In this document: positions 6,871 to 12,461 of the stretch, piece by piece
Layout of the letters: each line of letters starts with the position of its first letter
Numbering within the stretch: position 1 is the stretch's first letter
From: an uncultured Eubacteriales bacterium
GTDB lineage: Bacteria; Bacillota; Clostridia; Oscillospirales; Ruminococcaceae
DNA: 12,461 nt
Assembly: GCA_959605275.1 (NCBI GenBank)
Contig: CAUHFD010000064.1
Coordinates: 1-12,461, forward strand
Reading direction: 5' to 3'
Made by a program: the position numbers and the translations under genes
The notes under the pieces: model-generated
Databases searched by the model: none
Seen by the model: only the letters and a program-made list of their open reading frames with translations
What the model was told of the DNA's origin: nothing

Positions 6871-7983
6871 TCAAAACGCATCCATTACTCCATGAACGCC
6901 TACCCGGGACATTGGCGAAGTTTTCGCAAAACGAGAATCCAGAGCAATCTGTTGTTTTGCTTCTCCGCTTTTGATAAATCCTTCCATAATTTCCAGTACA
7001 TGATATGTCATATCTGCGTTTGCCCGATGTTTTCTGCCTGTAATGAGCGATTTTGCCATGTCAGCTAAACCTAGGGCACGGCTGTTTTCCTTGTAATCAA
7101 AGATAAGCGGGATTTCCTGAACGCATCCTTGTTCCGGGCGGAACAGTTTCACCGGACCTCCGAATCCGTTTGGATCAGGTACAAAAAGAGTTCCCTCCGA
7201 ACCGTAGACTTCTAGCCGCGCCTGTTCATGATAGTGAACATCAAAAGTCGTGAACAAGGTGCCGATTGCCCCGTTTTCAAATTGCATTGTTCCGGCGATA
7301 TAAGTGGGAACAGCTACGTCAATAATTTCACCGAAATGTTCTTTGCTGGTAATAATGCGTTTTGGAAAACTTTTTTTGGTCATTGCAGAAACATGACTGA
7401 CACAGCCTAAGAGATTAACCAATGCCGTTAAATAGTAAGGTCCCATGTCAAACATCGGTCCTCCACCGTATTGATAATAGAATTCCGGATCCGGATGCCA
7501 AGATTCATGACCGTGGCAAATCATGAAACCGGCGGCACCTACCGGTGTTCCGATATATCCATCTTCGATTAATTTACGGCAGGTTTGGATTCCTGCCCCT
7601 AAAAAAGTATCAGGTGCTCCTCCAAGCAATAGTCCTTTTTCTTTGCTCAACGCCAAAAGTTCCTTGCCCTCTTGCAATGATGCCGCTAAGGGCTTTTCGG
7701 AATATACATGTTTTCCGGCATTTAAAGCTGCCAGCGTAACATTGTAATGTTCATAAGGACGGGTTAAATTAAGAACAATATCCACTTCCGGATCTTGAAA
7801 AAGTTCATACATGTCTTCATAAAGTTTTGGAATGTGATATTTTTCAACTGCCTGTTCGGCACGTTCCCGAATCAAATCACAAACACCGAGAACTTCTATT
7901 TCCTTGAAAGTATTGGTGATGTTTTCTAAGTAAATGCCGCTGATTGCACCGACTCCTACAATTCCGATCTTTACCGTTTTCAT
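6871..7983 (-). CDS. Gfo/Idh/MocA-family NAD(P)-dependent oxidoreductase (copy 1)
   Basis: This predicted dehydrogenase oxidises or reduces hydroxyl or keto groups of sugars. An N-terminal Rossmann fold carries IGIVGVGAISG (residues 6-16), and the family motif SEKP has Lys97. The C-terminal domain carries GGGPMFDMGPYY, where Asp179 is kept but the usual catalytic His four residues later is Tyr183. That substitution is shared by a large subfamily as I recall it, and it may change the chemistry. The ATG at 7995 adds four residues, but GGAAAGGA abuts it directly, whereas the same sequence sits 12 nt before the ATG at 7983. I therefore prefer 7983, giving 370 residues. It lies between the ThuA-like and GH3 genes of one operon. 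The substrate is unknown. Confidence 0.9.
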   Translation of the reverse strand: MKTVKIGIVGVGAISGIYLENITNTFKEIEVLGVCDLIRERAEQAVEKYHIPKLYEDMYELFQDPEVDIVLNLTRPYEHYNVTLAALNAGKHVYSEKPLAASLQEGKELLALSKEKGLLLGGAPDTFLGAGIQTCRKLIEDGYIGTPVGAAGFMICHGHESWHPDPEFYYQYGGGPMFDMGPYYLTALVNLLGCVSHVSAMTKKSFPKRIITSKEHFGEIIDVAVPTYIAGTMQFENGAIGTLFTTFDVHYHEQARLEVYGSEGTLFVPDPNGFGGPVKLFRPEQGCVQEIPLIFDYKENSRALGLADMAKSLITGRKHRANADMTYHVLEIMEGFIKSGEAKQQIALDSRFAKTSPMSRVGVHGVMDAF

Positions 7984-8014
7984 TTTTATGATCATTCCTT
8001 TCCGATTTTAGCTT

Positions 8015-8737
8015 TTAATACATTTTAGCAGTGTTTTCAAAGCGGCTCGTAGTTAACTGTTGCTCTCTGGCTATTTGTTTTCCTTGGGCTGCCCAAAGCA
8101 TTCCGCGGCGCATTAACTCCTGTGCAGTGGGAGAGTGGTCAAAAACATCATCATGATGCCCGAGAGAGCAATAGAAAACTCTGCCGTTTCCCCAGTATTT
8201 GGTCCAGGCAACCGGCATATCAACCGCTTTGTTTGAAATATGATAATAATTTACCAACGGAAAACGAGTGGATGCTAGCACTTCAATAGCCGGATCAATG
8301 TGAAGGTAGTAATGTTCGCTGCAAACCGGAAAGTCTTCCAGTCCTTCTGTGATCGGACTGGACCCCGGATGGATATTCACGATGTATTCCTGTCCGTCTC
8401 CGCCGGGATGGCTGACCCATTGCCCTCCGGTGATAAACTGCCATTCGGTATCTTGCCGAAAAGAGTCACACATTCCTCCGTGACAGCCTGCCAATCCGGT
8501 TCCTTTTCCGATTGCTCTGGCAAGATTTTCGACATATTCATGCGGGATTTCTCCCATAGTCCAGCAGGAAACAATTAATTCGTACTCTTCTAATTTGCTG
8601 GCATCTGCTAAACAATCCAACGTATCAGAAATTTGAACTATGTAATTTTCAGCTTCCAAAAGTCTTGCAAACCGGGCAGAGGTAAGCTGGGGTTCGTGAC
8701 CGTCCCATCCTCCTTGAAAGATTAAAACTTTTTTCAT
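8015..8737 (-). CDS. ThuA-domain protein (trehalose-utilisation-like)
   Basis: This is a ThuA-family protein with a class I glutamine-amidotransferase-like fold. The motifs seen are an opening strand (KKVLIFQGGWDGHE), GLAGCHGG (81-88), GGQWVSHPGG (about 104-112), SEHYYLHIDP (about 140-149) and MPVAWTKYWGNGRVFYCSLGHHDD near 174-197. In rhizobia, ThuA works with the dehydrogenase ThuB in disaccharide metabolism through 3-keto sugars; ThuA-fold proteins elsewhere are only loosely characterised. Here it is flanked on both sides by Gfo/Idh/MocA genes, which strengthens the keto-sugar reading. An ATG at 8749 would add four residues but has no Shine-Dalgarno sequence. GGTGA sits 5 nt before the ATG at 8737, so I chose that start (240 residues). 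It is cytosolic, with no signal peptide. Trehalose itself need not be the substrate. Confidence 0.87.
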   Translation of the reverse strand: MKKVLIFQGGWDGHEPQLTSARFARLLEAENYIVQISDTLDCLADASKLEEYELIVSCWTMGEIPHEYVENLARAIGKGTGLAGCHGGMCDSFRQDTEWQFITGGQWVSHPGGDGQEYIVNIHPGSSPITEGLEDFPVCSEHYYLHIDPAIEVLASTRFPLVNYYHISNKAVDMPVAWTKYWGNGRVFYCSLGHHDDVFDHSPTAQELMRRGMLWAAQGKQIAREQQLTTSRFENTAKMY

Positions 8738-8777
8738 ATCAATCACCATTTCTAAGATTATTTTTAATTACAGCGTG

Positions 8778-9836
8778 CTAAATACAGCAGGATGCAACAC
8801 CGCCGTTTTTACCGGAAGAAAATACCAGATCAATCAACTTCATAACACGCAAACATTGCTCCGGTTTTACAATTAATTCTTGCTGACCGTTTAAAACGCC
8901 GACTACGTTTTGATAATATTCAGCCCAATCCGGATTGACATTTGGAAGTTTCATCATTTGTGTTGTATGCGATGGACGTGGCGCCATTGTTCTTGTAGGA
9001 CCGGCTGCAGTATAAACGATATCATCTTCCCATGCCATTTGTTCTGCGTTTTCAGCAAGTTTTACTATTTTTCCGTCACATTCCCAATTTTCGATCACAG
9101 CAGTTCCTTCCGTGCAGGAAATATGCCAGCGCGGATGATTGATGAAACAATTTGTAGAAAATTCCATCAAAGCTGATACTCCGTTTTCAAATCTCAGAAA
9201 GAGTTTCACATTGTCGTCGACCTCATTGGAGAAAACAGACTCTAAATGTGCCGATACAGAAATTACTTTAGAAGGAATTAAATCCAACAGCTGGTCTAAT
9301 AGGTGAACGCCCCAGTCCAACAACATTCCGCCGCCGTTTTCCCGATACCCGCGCCATCCGAACATAGCCCCGCGAGAGCCTTGTACTCTTGTTTCAATAA
9401 AATACGGAGTGCCGATTGTTCTGCCAGATAGAATGTTCTTGACAATTTGATAATCTTTGTCCCAGCGGCGATTTTGATGAACAGTGAAAAGCTTTCCGGT
9501 TTGCTCGGATACCGCAATAATTTCTTCCAACTCAGCGGCATTCATCGTAACAGGCTTCTCACACACGACATTTTTTCTGGCTTTCAGACAGGCAATCGCA
9601 TAGTCTTTGTGAAAATTATTTGGTACTGCAATCGTTACAATGTCTATCGAAGAATCATTTAATAATTCTTCGATATTTTGATAAGCATGCAACCCATTCT
9701 GAATGATTTTTTGTTGGATTTCCGGGCGAATATCATATGCTCCTTTTACATTTAATTCGGAAATTTTTTCTCGGATGCAGTTATGATGCCAGCTTCCCAT
9801 TCCACCGTATCCAATAATTGCCAGGTTATATTTCAT
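8778..9836 (-). CDS. Gfo/Idh/MocA-family NAD(P)-dependent oxidoreductase (copy 2)
   Basis: This is the first gene of the minus-strand sugar operon. It has a Rossmann motif AIIGYGGMGSWHH (residues 6-18), the family CEKP motif with Lys94, an HQNRRWDKDY motif at about 120-129, and GGGMLLDWGVHLLD with Asp174 and His178. The Lys-Asp-His set expected of an active sugar dehydrogenase is therefore complete, unlike copy 1. The two copies are clearly diverged, so they probably carry out different steps. The length of 352 residues is normal. A strong AGGAGG (9850-9845) lies 8 nt before the ATG and fixes the start. The downstream ThuA gene follows within about 40 nt. Cofactor and substrate cannot be read with confidence. 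Confidence 0.92.
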   Translation of the reverse strand: MKYNLAIIGYGGMGSWHHNCIREKISELNVKGAYDIRPEIQQKIIQNGLHAYQNIEELLNDSSIDIVTIAVPNNFHKDYAIACLKARKNVVCEKPVTMNAAELEEIIAVSEQTGKLFTVHQNRRWDKDYQIVKNILSGRTIGTPYFIETRVQGSRGAMFGWRGYRENGGGMLLDWGVHLLDQLLDLIPSKVISVSAHLESVFSNEVDDNVKLFLRFENGVSALMEFSTNCFINHPRWHISCTEGTAVIENWECDGKIVKLAENAEQMAWEDDIVYTAAGPTRTMAPRPSHTTQMMKLPNVNPDWAEYYQNVVGVLNGQQELIVKPEQCLRVMKLIDLVFSSGKNGGVASCCI

Positions 9837-9844
9837 ACAAAAAA

Positions 9845-9905
9845 CCTCCTGATTTTTTCTGAATTCATGTTGACATTATACCATGTGATAGGATACAATA
9901 TCTAA
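9845..9905 (-). promoter_or_regulatory. Promoter and RBS of the minus-strand sugar operon
   Basis: On the minus strand, TGGTATAAT gives a perfect extended -10 (TATAAT at 9880-9875). The -35 is poor; the best candidate is TTAGAT (9905-9900) with a 19-nt spacer. A consensus -10 with a weak -35 is typical of an activator-dependent promoter, which fits the adjacent AraC regulator. AGGAGG lies at 9850-9845. Confidence 0.6.
9870..9899 (+). promoter_or_regulatory. Promoter of the AraC-family regulator gene, overlapping the divergent operon promoter
   Basis: TTGACA (9870-9875) and TACAAT (9894-9899) are spaced by 18 nt, with transcription predicted from about 9906 and a leader near 117 nt. The -10 box of the opposing operon (9875-9880) lies within this spacer, so the two promoters cannot be occupied at once. 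Confidence 0.6.
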
Positions 9906-10022
9906 TGAATAAAGAGAAAAAACTACTCATTTATTGCTGTGTAAAAAGCGAGCATCAATAGTATCTTTATCTCATTGCGATGATTCAGTGTTGATCAAAA
10001 ACAGTAATTAAGGTGATTTAAT
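9906..10022 (+). promoter_or_regulatory. Leader and possible operator region upstream of the AraC-type gene
   Basis: ATTGCTGTG (9933-9941) and ATTGCGATG (9974-9982) are related direct repeats 41 bp apart, a spacing near four helical turns, each with CTCAT close upstream. They are candidate AraC-type half-sites, but the match is short. AAGGTG (10010-10015) is the ribosome binding site, 7 nt before the ATG. Confidence 0.35.
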
Positions 10023-10826
10023 ATGATAATTCCTTTTTATGAACACCAGACGGAGTTAATACGGGGATTTTCTCAGCATCAATTAGATTTCCCGCCGCAT
10101 TTACATAACTGTCCGGAACTGGTTCGGGTGCGTGCCGGACAGTTGAAAGTGCAAATTAATACACAGGAGCATATAGTCGATTCGGAATCACTGGCTATTA
10201 TTTTTCCAAATGTAATCCATTCCTATCAATCCATAACGCCGGAAGAAGATACGCTGATCGACCTTTTGATTTGCGGGCAAGATTCTAACAATGGATTTCC
10301 CCGCAATCTTGGCGGATGCATCGTTGAGAATCCGATCAACCCGATTTCTTTTTTTCATTCCGATGTGGATTATATTTTTTCCGCACTGCTTGGAGAAATA
10401 GAACAGACTCCGAATTCTCGTTTGATTCATGCGTATTGGCAAATCCTTTGGCTTAGAATTCTACCGCAGCTGACCATTGTGGAATCCACACAACCGAATG
10501 TATCTGATTTGGCAACAACTCTGATTGTGTATATTACAGAGCATTTTTGTGAACCCTTGTCATTAGATTTGTTGTCCAAAAAACTCGGTGTGTGCCGTTT
10601 TTATCTTTCTCGCATTTTTACACAAGTGCTTCATATCGGATTTTATGAATATATCAATACACTTCGCGTTGATTATGCCAAAAATCTATTGCTCAACAGC
10701 CAATATAGTGTTCTTGACATTGCTATGCAATGTGGATTTCAAAGTCAGCAAACATTTAACCGTGTTTTTAAAGGAATTTGCGGTATAACGCCTTTAGCAT
10801 ACAGAAAACGAGCGCTTGCAATTTGA
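10023..10826 (+). CDS. AraC-family transcriptional regulator with cupin-type sensor domain
   Basis: This is a 267-residue regulator. The N-terminal half is a cupin-like sugar-sensing domain: FPPHLHNCPELVRVRAG at about 23-39 and an IIFPNVIHSYQ strand near 59-69 carry the characteristic histidines. The last 100 residues form the AraC double helix-turn-helix. The first helix pair is near LDLLSKKLGVCRFYLSRIF and the second near VLDIAMQCGFQSQQTFNRVFK, followed by the usual GITPLAYRKR ending. It is transcribed divergently from the oxidoreductase-ThuA-GH3 operon, and the promoters overlap, so it very likely activates that operon when a sugar inducer binds, and it may repress itself. No terminator is obvious after its stop. 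The inducer is unknown. Confidence 0.92.
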   Translation: MIIPFYEHQTELIRGFSQHQLDFPPHLHNCPELVRVRAGQLKVQINTQEHIVDSESLAIIFPNVIHSYQSITPEEDTLIDLLICGQDSNNGFPRNLGGCIVENPINPISFFHSDVDYIFSALLGEIEQTPNSRLIHAYWQILWLRILPQLTIVESTQPNVSDLATTLIVYITEHFCEPLSLDLLSKKLGVCRFYLSRIFTQVLHIGFYEYINTLRVDYAKNLLLNSQYSVLDIAMQCGFQSQQTFNRVFKGICGITPLAYRKRALAI

Positions 10827-11103
10827 TTGTTGTCATTATGGTAAAAAATTGGTGATTTCTATAAATAGGCATAGCCGGTTTGAAATGATATGATAAAGTA
10901 CTTGTTTTTGATATTGAGGCAGTTGCATAAGCAGTCGAAATGTTTGTGACGCTTGAGAAAAATTGTACAGAAATGCGTTAGTGATAGCTTTTTGTTGTCA
11001 TGTTGGATGATTTGCACAAAAAATATTACTAAATATTATCCTCTGCTAATGTTAGGAAAAAGTTGGTAATATTTTGCCCCTGTTTTTTGTTAAAAAAGCC
11101 ATC

Positions 11104-11133
11104 TATACAAATTCTATGTAAATGGTGTATAAT
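11104..11133 (+). promoter_or_regulatory. Probable ybeY promoter
   Basis: A perfect -10 box, TATAAT (11128-11133), is preceded by a weak -35 candidate, TATACA (11104-11109), at an 18-nt spacer. The predicted transcript would begin near 11140 and carry about 105 nt of leader. Confidence 0.5.
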
Positions 11134-11158
11134 AATTTTATGATTATATTATATTATT

Positions 11159-11191
11159 TTTCTGTTAAAATCCGTATGATTTTAACAGAAA
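11159..11191 (+). repeat. Perfect 14-bp-arm hairpin in the ybeY leader
   Basis: TTTCTGTTAAAATC (11159-11172) and its exact reverse complement (11178-11191) flank a 5-nt loop. It sits between the ybeY -10 box and ribosome binding site, with no T-run after it, so it is not a simple terminator. It could be an operator, an mRNA-stability or processing hairpin, or a relic of a mobile element. Confidence 0.75.
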
Positions 11192-11245
11192 TTTGATCAT
11201 TTCATAAGATGGATGATTCAAAAATAAAATAGGAGGGCGCAAAAT

Positions 11246-11749
11246 ATGGATAAGCTTAAAGTATTAATTACAAACAATCAGAAAGATGTAAAAATTCCGA
11301 CAGGTATCAGAATGTTGATCAGACGTTGCTGTCATGCCGTCCTGGAGATGGAAAATTTTGAAGGAAGTGCGGAAATCAGTGTGTCGTTTGTAAATAATGA
11401 GGAAATTCAACGACTCAATAAGGAATACAGAAACAAAGATGCTGTAACAGATGTGTTGTCATTCCCTTTGGGAGAAAACGGAAAATTCGATAAAAACGAA
11501 AATGGAGCATATGTACTGGGCGATGTCGTAATATCAATGCCGAAAGCTTACGAGCAGGCTGATATCTATGGTCATTCTCTGCAAAGAGAGGTTGGATTTT
11601 TAACGGTGCATTCTTTGCTGCATTTATTAGGATATGATCATGAGCAGGGCGGTTTGCCGGCGGTGCAGATGCGGGAAAAAGAGGAGATTGTTTTATCCAG
11701 ACTTGGTATTCCGCGCGGTGCCAGCTATGTATTTGCCGATGAAAAATAA
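11246..11749 (+). CDS. ybeY: YbeY endoribonuclease, 16S rRNA maturation factor
   Basis: YbeY is a zinc-dependent endoribonuclease that matures the 3' end of 16S rRNA and takes part in ribosome quality control. The signature H-x3-H-x5-H zinc site is present as VHSLLHLLGYDHE with His122, His126 and His132. The conserved TDVLSFP motif lies at 68-74, and LGDVVIS at 91-97. The length of 167 residues is typical. A strong AGGAGG (11231-11236) lies 9 nt before the ATG. The gene overlaps the downstream kinase gene by 11 nt, an arrangement well known in Firmicutes, where ybeY, dgkA, cdd and era often cluster. Here no cdd or era gene follows before the window ends. Confidence 0.96.
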   Translation: MDKLKVLITNNQKDVKIPTGIRMLIRRCCHAVLEMENFEGSAEISVSFVNNEEIQRLNKEYRNKDAVTDVLSFPLGENGKFDKNENGAYVLGDVVISMPKAYEQADIYGHSLQREVGFLTVHSLLHLLGYDHEQGGLPAVQMREKEEIVLSRLGIPRGASYVFADEK

Positions 11750-12245
11750 TACCGAGATTGCAAATTTAATAAAAAGCTTCCGGTACGCTTTTCGAGGTTT
11801 AAAACACGCAATCAACAATGAGAGAAATATGCGTATTCATATCGTGGTGGCACTGCTCGTCGGATTTTTTTCTTTTTTATACGGACTCTCTCCCGGGCAG
11901 TATGCCATTATATTTCTCTGTTTTGGTTTTGTGATAACCAGTGAAATGTTTAATACCGCTATTGAAGCTTTGGTTAACTTGGAATCACCCACATACGATA
12001 ACCTTGCACGAATTGCAAAGGATGTCGCAGCGGGTGCTGTTTTTGTGTCTGCAGTTGCTGCGGTCATTGTGGCGCTTTTTACTTTTAACGATTGGAAACG
12101 GATTTGGCAAACTTTTCTTGAAATAGGGACCACCCCGGTTTATTTGATTCCCTTTCTGGTTATGATTGTAATTGGTTGCTTTTTTATTTTTGGTTGCAAT
12201 GGTAAGGTAAAGCCACAGAATAAAAAAACGGATAACTATAAATGA
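11739..12245 (+). CDS. dgkA: Diacylglycerol/undecaprenol kinase (DgkA family) with extra C-terminal membrane helix
   Basis: This is a small integral-membrane lipid kinase. In Gram-positive bacteria this family mainly phosphorylates undecaprenol for cell-wall synthesis. The active-site motif EMFNTAIE is present (Glu69, Asn72, Glu76), with NERNMRIH near 26-34 (Glu28) and ARIAKDVAAGAV further on. Three membrane helices lie at about 33-48, 52-68 and 95-115. Unusually, about 40 extra residues follow, with a fourth hydrophobic segment (about 134-152) and a Lys/Asn-rich tail; the family is normally near 120-130 residues. I chose the ATG at 11739 (168 residues), overlapping ybeY by 11 nt. An in-frame ATG at 11727 has GGTG six bases upstream and is also possible. 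A start at 11634 would add residues that only shadow ybeY. Confidence 0.88.
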   Translation: MKNNTEIANLIKSFRYAFRGLKHAINNERNMRIHIVVALLVGFFSFLYGLSPGQYAIIFLCFGFVITSEMFNTAIEALVNLESPTYDNLARIAKDVAAGAVFVSAVAAVIVALFTFNDWKRIWQTFLEIGTTPVYLIPFLVMIVIGCFFIFGCNGKVKPQNKKTDNYK

Positions 12246-12461
12246 GCGTGTCGACAAAGTCGACAACGCTCTCGAAGGACAAACGCAATCACTGCGGCAA
12301 AGCCTTGTTCTGCGTTTTTCCCCCGATACCCCCTTTTCGACGAAAACCAGCTCCGCAAACGGCTTTGCCGTTGCTCACCGCTGTTTTTCTTTTCAAGGTG
12401 TCACTGCGGCGGCACATGTCCGCCTGCGTGACAAATTTTAAAATTTATAGTTTTTCGACAG
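12244..12461. repeat. Inverted-repeat-rich element, likely MITE-like or intergenic repeat (right end cut or at window edge)
   Basis: The segment begins at the dgkA stop with a hairpin: GAGCGTGTCGAC (12244-12255), loop AAA, then GTCGACAACGCTC with one bulge. The window ends in TTTTTCGACAG, whose complement matches TGTCGACAAA near the left end apart from one base, so these look like terminal inverted repeats. Inside are CGGCAAAGCC/GGCTTTGCCG (12295-12304, 12361-12370), the hairpin AACGGC/GCCGTT (12358-12372), the palindrome 12334-12346, TCACTGCGGC twice as direct repeats (12289, 12401), and a 14-bp palindrome AAATTTTAAAATTT (12433-12446). No gene is visible. Confidence 0.6.
12281..12319 (+). 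terminator. Possible terminator of the ybeY-dgkA operon within the repeat element
   Basis: AAACGCA (12281-12287) and TGCGTTT (12311-12317) form a perfect 7-bp stem, with the right arm running into a five-T run. The long loop makes it a moderate candidate, and the repeat element may have brought it in. Confidence 0.35.

Larger units (their letters stand above)
10827..11245. other. AT-rich intergenic region with ybeY promoter and inverted repeats
   Basis: No open reading frame is convincing in these 419 bases. They contain a perfect 10-bp inverted repeat, AAAATATTAC (11020-11029) and GTAATATTTT (11066-11075), and a near-tandem AAATATTACT/AAATATTATC at 11021-11040. The ybeY promoter and leader hairpin lie at the right end. 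I recognise no known riboswitch, T-box or small RNA, and no clear terminator for the AraC-type gene. Confidence 0.5.

Noticed and set aside
9885..9898. Possible catabolite-repression (cre) site in the divergent promoter region
   Set aside because: TGTGATAGGATACA keeps the outer TG and CA but lacks the central CG and one of the conserved As, so the match is too poor to call.
10827..11100. Possible riboswitch or T-box before ybeY
   Set aside because: No conserved riboswitch core or T-box sequence was recognised, and the best hairpins lack a terminator or anti-terminator pairing.
11634..11738. Upstream extension of the dgkA reading frame to position 11634
   Set aside because: The extra residues are read out of frame through the zinc-site region of ybeY, and DgkA homologues begin near the MKNN start.
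1..12461. CRISPR arrays, tRNA or rRNA genes
   Set aside because: No regularly spaced direct repeats and no tRNA-like or rRNA-like segments were seen on either strand.

Overview
The window looks like a chromosomal segment of an anaerobic Gram-positive bacterium of the class Clostridia, possibly a gut Oscillospirales or Ruminococcaceae-type organism. The clues are strong AGGAGG-type ribosome binding sites, consensus sigma-A promoters, a TnpV-family gene typical of clostridial mobile elements, a ybeY-dgkA pair, and intracellular plant-glycan enzymes. The taxonomic placement is an inference. No rRNA, tRNA or CRISPR array was seen.

Region 1 (1-3023, + strand) is a tightly packed operon cut by the left edge. 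It encodes the C-terminal part of a TerY-like von Willebrand A (vWA) protein, a PP2C-type Ser/Thr phosphatase that overlaps it by 7 nt, a transglutaminase-like protein with an intact Cys-His-Asp triad, and an unrecognised 218-residue protein. vWA plus PP2C resembles the predicted TerY-P phospho-signalling systems. The transglutaminase-like protein and the unknown protein may be its effector or cargo. Sampled lines here are 50-57% G+C, against about 37% in a sampled line of the SGNH gene further right, so the block may have been acquired separately.

Region 2 (about 3024-3725) is a boundary zone. It holds a lone tnpV gene on the minus strand with its own promoter, ribosome binding site and terminator, and no transposase or recombinase is visible.

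Region 3 (3748-10826) is a carbohydrate locus. A four-gene minus-strand operon runs from Gfo/Idh/MocA oxidoreductase 2, through a ThuA-like protein and Gfo/Idh/MocA oxidoreductase 1, to a GH3 glycosidase of the beta-xylosidase/beta-glucosidase type. A divergent AraC-family regulator sits at its head, and the two promoters overlap in about 30 bp. An SGNH-hydrolase gene with a near-perfect promoter converges on the operon, and a bidirectional terminator separates them. Two oxidoreductases with a ThuA-like protein suggest keto-sugar chemistry alongside ordinary GH3 hydrolysis. All products appear cytoplasmic, and no transporter is encoded here.

Region 4 (10827-12461) starts with a 419-bp AT-rich gap that contains the ybeY promoter and a perfect 14-bp-arm hairpin in its leader. 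Housekeeping genes follow: ybeY (16S rRNA maturation) overlapping a diacylglycerol/undecaprenol kinase gene. The right end is a dense set of inverted repeats that looks like a MITE-like or intergenic repeat element beginning at the kinase stop codon.
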